From: Pseudomonadota bacterium
GTDB taxonomy: Bacteria; Pseudomonadota; Gammaproteobacteria; Burkholderiales; Burkholderiaceae_C
Assembly: GCA_023442945.1 (NCBI GenBank)
Contig: JAEZWW010000038.1
Location: 1 to 51,274 of the forward strand
DNA length: 51,274 nt
Direction: 5' to 3'
The notes beneath the pieces are model-generated. The model made no database searches. It saw only the letters and a program-made list of their open reading frames with translations, and was not told the DNA's origin. Positions 25,986-33,108 of this stretch are shown piece after piece. How positions within the stretch are numbered: position 1 is the stretch's first letter; each line of letters opens with the position of its first letter. Position numbers and translations under genes: made by a program.

Positions 25986-26912
25986 ATGAAGGTGCTGCTC
26001 TACCAACCCGCGGCCAAAGACAACGCGGCCTGGGTGGACGACCTGCGCGCAGCCCTGCCACAGGTGCAGTTCGACGAATGGCAGCCCGGCCTGCCGCCGG
26101 TGTACGACGCGGCCGTGGTCTGGAGCCCGCCGCAGCAAATGGTCGACGAACAACCGCAACTGCGTGCGCTGCTGAACCTGGGCGCGGGCGTGGACAAGCT
26201 GCTGGCGCTGCGCCTGCCGCCCACGCTGCCGCTGGTGCGGCTGGAAGACGCGGGCATGGCGGTGCAGATGGCCGAGTACGTTTGCCACGCGTTGATCCGC
26301 TTCTTCCGCGAATTCGACGCGTACGAACGCCAGCAGCGCGAGTCGCTCTGGCGCCCGCGCCGACCGCATGTGCGCAGCGAATTCCCGGTCGGCGTGATGG
26401 GCCTGGGCGCGCTGGGCGCGCGCGTGGCGCAGGCGGTGCAGCAGTTCGACTTTCCGGTGCTGGGCTGGAGCCGCACGCCGCGCGAGCTGCCGGGCGTGCG
26501 CTGTTTCCACGGCGAAGCCGGGCTGCCCGACTTTCTGCAAGGCACGCGCGTGCTGGTCAGCCTGCTGCCGCTGACGCCGGCCACGCGCGGCATCCTCAAC
26601 CGCCAGACGCTGGAGCAGATCCAGCTGGCCGGCTACGTCATCAACGTGGCGCGCGGCGGGCTGCTGGTGGAAGACGATTTGCGCTCCCTGCTGGACGAAG
26701 GCCACCTGGCCGGCGCCACGCTGGACGTGGTGCAGGACGAGCCGCTGCCGCCCGACCATTGGCTGTGGACGCAGCCGCACGTCACGCTCACGCCGCACAT
26801 CAGCGCGCAGACGCTGCGTCCCGACGCCGTGGCGCAGGTCGTGCGTGCGCTGCAGGCGATGGCGCGAGGTGAGATGCCCGGCGGCGTGGTGGAGCGTGAT
26901 CGGGGCTATTAG
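25986..26912 (+). CDS. ghrA: Glyoxylate/hydroxypyruvate reductase A
   Basis: A 308-residue D-2-hydroxyacid dehydrogenase. The NAD(P)-binding loop is GVMGLGALGARVAQAV (about 138-153). Catalytic residues are Arg in VINVARGGLLVEDDL (about 225), Glu in DVVQDEPLPPDHWLW (about 253) and His in TPHISAQT (about 272). The short N-terminal domain and the WSPPQQM / GAGVDKLL blocks fit GhrA, which reduces glyoxylate to glycolate and hydroxypyruvate to glycerate in the cytosol. The ATG at 25986 is 130 bases after the preceding gene, so it may have its own promoter. A dispersed repeat (R7) and then convergent minus-strand genes follow. Confidence 0.87.
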   Translation: MKVLLYQPAAKDNAAWVDDLRAALPQVQFDEWQPGLPPVYDAAVVWSPPQQMVDEQPQLRALLNLGAGVDKLLALRLPPTLPLVRLEDAGMAVQMAEYVCHALIRFFREFDAYERQQRESLWRPRRPHVRSEFPVGVMGLGALGARVAQAVQQFDFPVLGWSRTPRELPGVRCFHGEAGLPDFLQGTRVLVSLLPLTPATRGILNRQTLEQIQLAGYVINVARGGLLVEDDLRSLLDEGHLAGATLDVVQDEPLPPDHWLWTQPHVTLTPHISAQTLRPDAVAQVVRALQAMARGEMPGGVVERDRGY

Positions 26913-26934
26913 ACAGGTCGCGTGCACAGCGCTT

Positions 26935-26999
26935 TTGCTATCAACAAAGTAGCTGGCCGCGCAAATCCCTCTAGGGCCAGAGGCCGATTTCTCTTAAAT
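26935..26999 (+). repeat. Dispersed repeat copy R7
   Basis: TTGCTATCAACAAAGTAGCT then GGCCGCGCAAATC and AGGGCCAGAGGCCGATTTC: a full-length copy between ghrA and the convergent kinase gene. Its last bases overlap the kinase 3' end. Confidence 0.8.
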
Positions 27000-28502
27000 T
27001 GACCGCGGCGTTACAGTGTCCGTCGGCAGGCCCGTCAACCCGGGCGCCGGCGTCTGCTTGACCAGCATCACGGTGCAGGGCGCGTGCATGGCGACCTTGA
27101 TCGGCACGGTGGCGACAAAGCGCTGCAGCTGCAGGCCGTGCGTGGCCGCGCCCAGGATGATCATGCTGACGTTGTTGGTGCTGGCGTAGCGCAGGATGGC
27201 GTCGGCGCGGTCGCCGTCCTCCAGCACATGGAAGGACACCTGATGCCCGTCCAGCTTCAGCGGCTGCGCCCAGCGTTTGAGCAGGGCCAGCATCTGCCGC
27301 TGCAGCGCGGTTTCGCTGCGCGCGCCGTCGGTCGCGCTGCTGGCGCTGGGCGAGATCACGGTGACGACCGCCAGCCGCGCGCCCGGGCGGATGCCCAGCG
27401 AACGCGCCACCGACGCGCGCAGCGATTCCAGCGTGGCGTCGGTCGCGTCGTGGTGCGGCACGCAGACCATCAGGATCGGCACCTCGACGATCTGGCGCGC
27501 GGGCAATGGGCTGGGCCGGTACTGCTCGCCCGCGGCGCGCAGCCAGCGTTTGAAGTGCGTGCCGAAACCGGTGCCGGCCAGTCGTTCGCCGCGCGCGCCG
27601 ACGCGCACTTGCTCGGGGTGCGACAAGTCGAACGCCAGGTGTGCGGCGGACGGGTAACGGTCCGCCGCGGCCGGCTCCAGGCAGCGCAGGATCACCTCTT
27701 GCAGCCAAGGCGGCAGGTCGGGCCGCAATTTGCGCGGGGGCACCGGGTCCATCCACAGGCGCTGGCGCAGGCCGCCGCGGCTGTTGGGCGCACCGAACGG
27801 CAACACGCCCGTGGCCAGTTCGTACAGCAGCACGCCGATGGCGAACACGTCGCTACGCGGGTCGCCGCGCACGCCCACCACCTGTTCGGGCGACATGTAG
27901 GCAGGCGATCCCACGGCCGGGCGCATCTCTTCGGCCAACAGGTCGGGCAGGTGCGCGTGCCAGGACAGGCCGAAGTCCAGCAGCACCGCATCCAGCATGG
28001 CCGATGGGTCGGCCACGGCGCGGGCGATGGCGGCTGCGTCCGCCGGGTCGCGGATGATCACGTTGGCGGGCTTCAAATCCAGGTGCACGGCGTTCTGCTG
28101 GTGCAGCGCGTGCGCGGCGGTGGCCACGGCCGCGCCCAAGGCGGACAGCGTGTCGGCCGATAGCGGCTGGCCGCCGGTGGCCTGCGCCAGCCACAGGTCC
28201 AGCGTGGGGCCCTGCACGTATTCCATGACCAGGTAGGGCAGGGTGGCCAAATCGCCCGCGGCGACCAGGCGTGGCACGTGCGGGCCGGTCAGGGTTTGCA
28301 GGATCTGGTGTTCGATCTCGAAGCTGACGATGTTCTCGGCGCCGTCGCCGGGCGTCATGCGCGGCACCTTCATCACCATGGGGAAGGGCGCGGGCCGGTC
28401 GTCGGCGTAGGTCACGCCGTAGATCAGCGCCATGCCGCCCTTGTGCAGCAGCTCGCCAATGCGAAAGCCGTCGACGACGGTGCCAGGTGCCAGGTCTTTC
28501 AC
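26994..28502 (-). CDS. Ser/Thr protein kinase fused to universal stress protein domain
   Basis: 502 residues. Kinase domain about 10-290: glycine loop HKGGMALIYG, ATP Lys in MVMKVPR, catalytic loop VHLDLKPANV (HLD instead of HRD), LLDFGLSW, SPAYMSPEQ and a final ADRYPSAAHLAFDL. After a linker, a UspA domain spans about 345-490: VEVPILMVCVPHHDATDATLES, ADAILRYASTNNVSMIILGAATHG (UspA core), and VAMHAPCTVMLVK at the end. No membrane segment is seen, so it is cytosolic. The start is GTG at 28502, overlapping the upstream phosphoesterase stop (GTGA). The non-RD loop suggests no need for activation-loop phosphorylation. This kinase/UspA fusion is known in Burkholderiales but its targets are unknown. 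Confidence 0.88.
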   Translation of the reverse strand: MKDLAPGTVVDGFRIGELLHKGGMALIYGVTYADDRPAPFPMVMKVPRMTPGDGAENIVSFEIEHQILQTLTGPHVPRLVAAGDLATLPYLVMEYVQGPTLDLWLAQATGGQPLSADTLSALGAAVATAAHALHQQNAVHLDLKPANVIIRDPADAAAIARAVADPSAMLDAVLLDFGLSWHAHLPDLLAEEMRPAVGSPAYMSPEQVVGVRGDPRSDVFAIGVLLYELATGVLPFGAPNSRGGLRQRLWMDPVPPRKLRPDLPPWLQEVILRCLEPAAADRYPSAAHLAFDLSHPEQVRVGARGERLAGTGFGTHFKRWLRAAGEQYRPSPLPARQIVEVPILMVCVPHHDATDATLESLRASVARSLGIRPGARLAVVTVISPSASSATDGARSETALQRQMLALLKRWAQPLKLDGHQVSFHVLEDGDRADAILRYASTNNVSMIILGAATHGLQLQRFVATVPIKVAMHAPCTVMLVKQTPAPGLTGLPTDTVTPRSI

Positions 28503-29263
28503 TGGCCTTTCTCCAGCCGGTCGGCGAAGAAGGGTGGCAGCGGCGTGGCGCGGATGGCGGCGGCGGCGGCCTGCACGTCGTAGGGCACGCGGTGGAAGGT
28601 CAGCTGTTGCGCTGCTTCATCAAACATCGCGTACATGGCGTCCACCCGCCCGTCGCGCGGCTGGCCGACCGAGCCCACGGTGGCCAGCCAGCGCCGGTGG
28701 CGCGGCACCGGGATCGGCACGCCCGGCGTGGGCGTGAAGGGCATCAGCTTGCCCGCGCCGCCCCGGAAGTACAGCGTTTGCGCGTGCACGTGGCCGCCAA
28801 AGACGTAGTGCACGGCGTCGCTGCCCGACGGCGGCTGGGTCGCGCCGTCCAGGCTCAGCGCGGCCAGCTGCGGGTTGGTGACGTAACGCCATTGCATCGG
28901 TGCGTCGGCGCTGGCGTGCACCAGCAGCGCGCTGCCGACGCGCGCCGTCATCGGCAGCGCGCCCAGAAAGGCACGCTCGGCCGGCCCCAACTGCTGCTGC
29001 GTCCAGGCCACGCCGGTGTGCGCCATCTTTTGCGCCTGGCTGGGGTCGACCAGCGCGTAGTGGTCGTGGTTGCCCTGCACGGCGGCCGCACCGGCGGCCA
29101 CCAGCGCCTGGCAGCGCGCTACCACCTCCCCCGGAAAGGCGCCGTAGCCGACCAGATCGCCCAGCAGCGCATAGCCTTGCGCGCCCGCGGCCTCGGCGTG
29201 GGCCAGGCAGGCGTCCAGCGCGTGCAGGTTGGCGTGGATGTCGGACAGCAGGGCGAGTTTCAT
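28499..29263 (-). CDS. Metallophosphoesterase (YfcE/MJ0936-like)
   Basis: A 254-residue calcineurin-like phosphoesterase. Metal ligands: SDIHANLHAL (about 8-16), LLGDLVGYGAFPGEVV (about 38), VQGNHDHYAL (about 65), LLVHASADAP and FGGHVHAQTLYFR. It belongs to the small metallophosphoesterase group that includes phosphodiesterases and protein phosphatases. It starts at the ATG at 29263; the upstream extension is rejected because the family begins with MKLALLSDIHAN. Its stop overlaps the kinase GTG start, so phosphoesterase and kinase are made from one coupled message, which suggests an opposing or regulating role. The pair is divergent from the HMG-CoA lyase gene. Confidence 0.87.
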   Translation of the reverse strand: MKLALLSDIHANLHALDACLAHAEAAGAQGYALLGDLVGYGAFPGEVVARCQALVAAGAAAVQGNHDHYALVDPSQAQKMAHTGVAWTQQQLGPAERAFLGALPMTARVGSALLVHASADAPMQWRYVTNPQLAALSLDGATQPPSGSDAVHYVFGGHVHAQTLYFRGGAGKLMPFTPTPGVPIPVPRHRRWLATVGSVGQPRDGRVDAMYAMFDEAAQQLTFHRVPYDVQAAAAAIRATPLPPFFADRLEKGQ

Positions 29264-29398
29264 GGGGGCGGCCCTGGCATCGGTGGGCAGATGCGGGCAT
29301 CTTACGGTCAGGGGCAAGTGCCGGGCGGGACGGCGTCTAGCGGGCGGCAACGCTACACTGACCCGTTCCGGTTTTCACCGCCCAGCCAGAGACCCGCC

Positions 29399-30310
29399 AT
29401 GACCCTGCCCACCCGCGTCAAGATCACCGAAGTTGGCCCCCGCGACGGCCTGCAGAACGAAAAGCAGCCCGTGCCCGCGGCCGTCAAGGTCGAGCTGGTG
29501 CAGCGCCTGCAGAACGCCGGCCTGAAGGAGATCGAGGTCACCAGCTACGTCAGCCCCAAGTGGGTGCCGCAGATGGCCGACAACCACGAGGTGATGGAAG
29601 GCATCCAGCGCCAGGCGGGCGTGCGCTACAGCGTGCTGACGCCGAACATGAAGGGCTTTGAGGCCGCGTTGGCCGACCGGCCGGACGAGATCGTCGTCTT
29701 CGGCGCCGCCAGCGAGGCCTTCAGCCAGAAGAACATCAACTGCTCGATCGCCGAAAGCATCGAGCGCTTTGCGCCCGTGGTGGAAGCCGCGCGCGCCAAG
29801 GGCATCTACGTGCGCGGCGCCATGAGTTGTACCGTCGGCTGCCCGTACGAAGGCGAGATCGCGCCCGAGCGCGTGGGCTACCTGGCCGGCCTGATGAAGG
29901 GCATCGGCGTGCAGCACGTCGGCGTGGCCGACACCATCGGCGTGGGCACGCCGCGCAAGGTGCAGGCCGCGATCGAAGCGACGCTGCAGCACTATGACCT
30001 GAACGACGTGTCCGGCCACTTCCACGACACCTACGGCCAGGCGCTGGCCAACACCCTGGCCGCGCTGGAGATGGGCGTGTGGCAGTACGACACGTCGGTG
30101 GCCGGCCTGGGCGGCTGTCCTTACGCCAAGGGCGCGACCGGCAACGTGGCGACCGAGGACGTGGTCTACATGCTGCACGGCATGGGCGTGGACACGGGGA
30201 TCGATCTGGACCGCCTGATCGACACCGGCGTCTACATCAGCGAAACCCTGGGGCGCGAGCCGAATTCGCGCGTGTCCAAGGCGATCCGCACCAAGCGCGC
30301 CAGCAGCTGA
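29399..30310 (+). CDS. liuE: Hydroxymethylglutaryl-CoA lyase
   Basis: A 303-residue HMGL-like TIM-barrel enzyme that splits HMG-CoA into acetyl-CoA and acetoacetate, the last step of leucine breakdown. Motifs: ITEVGPRDGLQNEKQPVP (metal Asp), GAMSCTVGCPYEG, metal histidines in VSGHFHDTYGQALAN, and the active-site cysteine loop GLGGCPYAKGATGNVATED. Length and motifs fit the family exactly. It is separated from the rest of the leucine genes by the kinase/phosphoesterase pair on the other strand and probably has its own promoter in the 135-base divergent gap. Confidence 0.93.
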   Translation: MTLPTRVKITEVGPRDGLQNEKQPVPAAVKVELVQRLQNAGLKEIEVTSYVSPKWVPQMADNHEVMEGIQRQAGVRYSVLTPNMKGFEAALADRPDEIVVFGAASEAFSQKNINCSIAESIERFAPVVEAARAKGIYVRGAMSCTVGCPYEGEIAPERVGYLAGLMKGIGVQHVGVADTIGVGTPRKVQAAIEATLQHYDLNDVSGHFHDTYGQALANTLAALEMGVWQYDTSVAGLGGCPYAKGATGNVATEDVVYMLHGMGVDTGIDLDRLIDTGVYISETLGREPNSRVSKAIRTKRASS

Positions 30311-30371
30311 GGCGCGTCGGCGCGGCCCGTGTCTGGCCGCGCCTCCGGTATTTGATTCAAGGACTATCCCC

Positions 30372-31016
30372 ATGGACCCCAAACTCTGGGCCGCGTACTT
30401 CGTGGCCGCCTGGCTGATCGCGCTGTCGCCCGGCTCCGGCGCCGTGATGGCGATGAGCCACGGCCTGAGCTACGGTGTGCGCCGCAGCACGGCAACCATC
30501 CTCGGCCTGCAGCTGGGCCTGGCCTTCATCTTCCTGGTGGCGGGCGTCGGCGTGGGCGCGCTGCTGGTGGCGTCGGCCACGGCCTTCACGGTGGTCAAGG
30601 TGCTGGGCGCCGCCTACCTGGTGTGGCTGGGCCTGCGCCAGTGGCGCGCGCCGCTGGGCGCGCTGCAGGAAGACGGCCAGGTCGCCGCCGGGCCGGTGCC
30701 CAGCGTGCGCCGGCGCATCGCGCTGGGTCTGTTCACCAACGCGACCAACCCCAAGGGCATCGTCTTCATGGCGGCGGTGCTGCCGCAGTTCATCAACCCC
30801 AAACTGCCGCTGGCGCCGCAGCTGGCCATCCTGCTGGCGACCACGCTGGTGGTCGACTTCATCGTCATGCACGGCTACGCCTTTCTGGCCTCACGCCTGC
30901 GCAGCTGGCTGCGCACGGCGCGCGCCCGGCGCGGGCAGAACCGCGTGTTTGGTGGCGTGCTGATGGCCATGGGCGCCAGCCTGCTGCTGGTCGACCGCGT
31001 GGCGCGCGCGGGCTGA
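30372..31016 (+). CDS. LysE family translocator
   Basis: A 214-residue inner-membrane protein of the LysE/RhtB amino-acid exporter family. The opening WAAYFVAAWLIALSPGSGAVMAMSHGLSYG matches the family's first segment (xPGPxxxxxxxxgxxxG, with SG in place of GP). The middle block VLGAAYLVWLGLRQWRAPLG and the TNPKGIVFMAAVLPQFI block are typical. About six membrane segments. It exports an unknown amino acid or derivative. The ATG at 30372 lies 61 bases after liuE and is followed by the YbaK gene 20 bases after its stop; all may be one transcript. Confidence 0.88.
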   Translation: MDPKLWAAYFVAAWLIALSPGSGAVMAMSHGLSYGVRRSTATILGLQLGLAFIFLVAGVGVGALLVASATAFTVVKVLGAAYLVWLGLRQWRAPLGALQEDGQVAAGPVPSVRRRIALGLFTNATNPKGIVFMAAVLPQFINPKLPLAPQLAILLATTLVVDFIVMHGYAFLASRLRSWLRTARARRGQNRVFGGVLMAMGASLLLVDRVARAG

Positions 31017-31036
31017 TCCTGCTTCCTCCTTTTTGT

Positions 31037-31543
31037 ATGACCGATACCGCCGACTCTTCCCTACCCGAAGGCGTGCGGCGCGTCGCCGCCGCGCTGACGG
31101 CCGCGGGCCACCCGCACGCCCCCGTCATGCTGGACGATGCCGCGCGCACCGCGCAGCAGGCCGCGGACGCGCTGGGCATCGGCGTGGGCCAGATCGCCAA
31201 GAGCATCATCTTCCGCCGCAAGGACGACGACGTGGCCGTGCTCGTCATCACCAGCGGCGACCGCCGCGTGGACGAAAAGCGCGTGGCCGCGCTGGTCGGC
31301 AAGATCGGCCGCGCCGACGCCGACTTCGTGAAGGCGCGCACCGGCTTCACCATCGGCGGCGTGGCGCCGCTGGCGCACGCCCAGGCGCCGGTCACACTGA
31401 TCGACCGCGAGCTGTACCGCTTCGACACCATCTGGGCCGCGGCCGGCCACCCGCACGGCGTGTTCCAGCTGCGCCCGGCCGACCTGGAACGTCTGACTGG
31501 TGCGCCCGTGGCCGACGTGGTGCAGGCCGTTGAAGCGGCTTGA
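31037..31543 (+). CDS. YbaK/EbsC family aminoacyl-tRNA deacylase
   Basis: A 168-residue YbaK-like domain protein of the prolyl-tRNA editing superfamily. Visible blocks: ALGIGVGQIAKSIIFRRKDDDVAVLVITSGDRRVDEKRVA, where the Lys in QIAKS is the conserved active-site residue, then ARTGFTIGGVAPLAH and AAGHPHGVFQLRPADLERLTGA. These proteins hydrolyse mischarged tRNAs such as Cys-tRNA(Pro) in the cytosol. The ATG at 31037 follows the LysE-family stop by 20 bases with TCCTCC/TTT upstream rather than a good Shine-Dalgarno. The gene's TGA immediately precedes dispersed repeat R8. Confidence 0.9.
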   Translation: MTDTADSSLPEGVRRVAAALTAAGHPHAPVMLDDAARTAQQAADALGIGVGQIAKSIIFRRKDDDVAVLVITSGDRRVDEKRVAALVGKIGRADADFVKARTGFTIGGVAPLAHAQAPVTLIDRELYRFDTIWAAAGHPHGVFQLRPADLERLTGAPVADVVQAVEAA

Positions 31544-31608
31544 TTGCTATGAATAAAGAAGCTGCCTGCGCAGATGGTTGTAGGGCAGGCGGCCAGTTTT
31601 CTTCAAAT
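31544..31608 (+). repeat. Dispersed repeat copy R8, encodes a protein N terminus
   Basis: TTGCTATGAATAAAGAAGCT then GCCTGCGCAGATGGTTGTAG and TTTTCTTCAAATCC: near-consensus copy. It carries the only credible ATG (31549) of the following DUF1289 gene and codes for its first ~20 residues. Confidence 0.85.
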
Positions 31609-31806
31609 CCAGAGGAAGACGTCGCTTCACCCTGCACCGGCGTGTGCCAGTTGCACCCGGCCACGGGGTGGTGCGAAGGCTGCTTTCGGCGCATCGACGA
31701 AATCGCGGGCTGGGGCAAGCTGACCGCGGCTGCGCGGCGCGAGGTCCTCGCGCGCCTGCCCGCACGCCGCCAGGCCGCAGCACCCCACCCACCGGAGGAC
31801 GCATGA
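31549..31806 (+). CDS. DUF1289 family protein with repeat-derived N terminus
   Basis: 85 residues. The conserved domain starts near residue 27: SPCTGVCQLHPATGWCEGCFRRIDEIAGW, the four-cysteine pattern of DUF1289, a small probable zinc or Fe-S binding domain of unknown function. No in-frame ATG, GTG or TTG lies between the start inside repeat R8 and the domain, so translation must begin in the repeat (ATG 31549, or a TTG at 31540 overlapping the YbaK stop). The extra N-terminal residues (MNKEAACADGCRAGGQFSSN) are thus repeat-encoded. The stop overlaps the next start (ATGA). Confidence 0.8.
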   Translation: MNKEAACADGCRAGGQFSSNPEEDVASPCTGVCQLHPATGWCEGCFRRIDEIAGWGKLTAAARREVLARLPARRQAAAPHPPEDA

Positions 31807-32441
31807 AGCGCATCGATTGCTACCTGGACTTCATTTCCCCCTACGCCTACCTGGCGTTCGAGCAGCTGCCGCGCACGCTGGAAAGCCTGGGCTACGAAGT
31901 GGTGTACCGGCCGATCCTGTTTGCCGCGCTGCTGAAGGCGCACGGCCAGCTGGGTCCCGCAGAAATCCCGCCCAAGCGCGACTGGACCTACCGCCAGGTG
32001 CTGTGGCAGGCAGGGGCGCTGGGTATCCCGATGCAGCTGCCGGCGGCGCACCCCTTCAACCCGCTGGCGCTGCTGCGTCTGGCCTGGGCCTGCGCGCGCC
32101 AGGGCACGCCCAACCGCTATGTTTGTGAGACCCTGCTGCGCCATGTGTGGCGTGCGGACGGCGCCCCCGCCGACGACCCGGCGCGCCTGGCCCAGGTGAC
32201 GGCCCAGCTGGCCCCAGCGCTGGACCCGGCCAGCGACGAAGTCAAGCTGGCGCTGAAAGGCGCGACCGACGCCGCCCTGGCCGCCGGCGTGTTCGGCGTG
32301 CCGACCTTCGCCGTGGACGGCCGCCTGTTCTGGGGCCTGGACGCGCTGCCCATGCTGCGCGCGCACCTGGAAGGCGACGCGCGGCTGGACGCTGTCTGGC
32401 AGGCGGGCGCCGGTGTGGGTGTCGGCATCGCGCGGCGCTGA
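31803..32441 (+). CDS. 2-hydroxychromene-2-carboxylate isomerase-like (DsbA superfamily)
   Basis: A 212-residue thioredoxin-fold protein of the HCCA isomerase/kappa-GST group. The active-site region DFISPYAYLAFEQLP has Ser in place of the DsbA cysteine, as in this group where the Ser activates glutathione. Other family blocks are RPILFAALLKAHGQLGPAEIPPKRDW and the cis-Pro loop GVFGVPTFAVDGRLFWGLDAL. Members isomerise 2-hydroxychromene-2-carboxylate in naphthalene breakdown, but most proteobacterial homologues act on unknown substrates; no aromatic pathway genes are nearby. It overlaps the DUF1289 gene by four bases. Confidence 0.88.
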   Translation: MKRIDCYLDFISPYAYLAFEQLPRTLESLGYEVVYRPILFAALLKAHGQLGPAEIPPKRDWTYRQVLWQAGALGIPMQLPAAHPFNPLALLRLAWACARQGTPNRYVCETLLRHVWRADGAPADDPARLAQVTAQLAPALDPASDEVKLALKGATDAALAAGVFGVPTFAVDGRLFWGLDALPMLRAHLEGDARLDAVWQAGAGVGVGIARR

Positions 32442-33108
32442 GCGCGGGTGCGCGGGCGTTGTTGGTCGCCTGTATCTGCTAGAAAAAGCGTAGCTGGTCG
32501 CGCTGGTGGTTGTAGGGCTGGAGGCCTATTTCTTTGAAATAGCTCGGGTTAGGGCGCCCGCGTCCCTGTGGATGGACCAAGGTCAGCCGCCGCGCAGGCG
32601 GTATGTCACGGGTTGATGGCGCTTGGACCGCGAGCATCCCCAGCCCCACCGCACCGCACCGCGTCGCCAGAGTGCTGGCCACAGCACATCACGGCGCCTG
32701 GCTGAGCCGCGCGACGCGCCGGGACGGCTGGCGACCCACTGCGCGCCGGGTCACCGCCATGCGATTGACCGCTCGCGCGCTCTCACTTTCAGTTCGTACC
32801 GAGAGCGGGCGTGTCACCGGCACGCGGCCGGCCGGATCTGTGGCTGACAGCGGAATTTTTTTCTCAGGGTTTTCGCGGGGGCGTTGCACGCGGCTCAACC
32901 GTGTTTTGACCGCCTTCTGCCGCCCAAATTCCGCATCAAAAAAAACTCGCACAGGGTTAGTCCGGGGGTTGTCAGATTCCGTTCAGATTGGGTGCGCCGC
33001 GCGCGTTCGGCCTGTCAGAAATCGGTCAGCCGCTGCTCTGACATTTCATCGCAGGACACAAGTCGTTGCGTGTCCGCAGCGCGCGTTCACCATCCAAGGA
33101 GACATTTC
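32442..33108. other. Long leader region before the MHS transporter
   Basis: 667 bases without a credible gene. It holds dispersed repeat R9 (32475-32540), an AT-richer stretch around 32860-32945, an inverted repeat TGTCAGA (33013-33019) and TCTGACA (33037-33043), and AAGGAG before the transporter ATG. I see no convincing promoter hexamers. The length suggests regulation of the transporter at the DNA or leader-RNA level. Confidence 0.5.
32475..32540 (+). repeat. Dispersed repeat copy R9
   Basis: TCTGCTAGAAAAAGCGTAGC then GGTTGTAGGGCTGGAGGCC and TATTTCTTTGAAATA: full-length copy in the long gap before the MHS transporter. Confidence 0.82.

Noticed and set aside
33013..33043. TGTCAGA/TCTGACA inverted repeat as a transporter operator
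   Set aside because: The 17-base gap and lack of any paired promoter or regulator gene make it too weak to list as a site; it is noted only in the leader entry.
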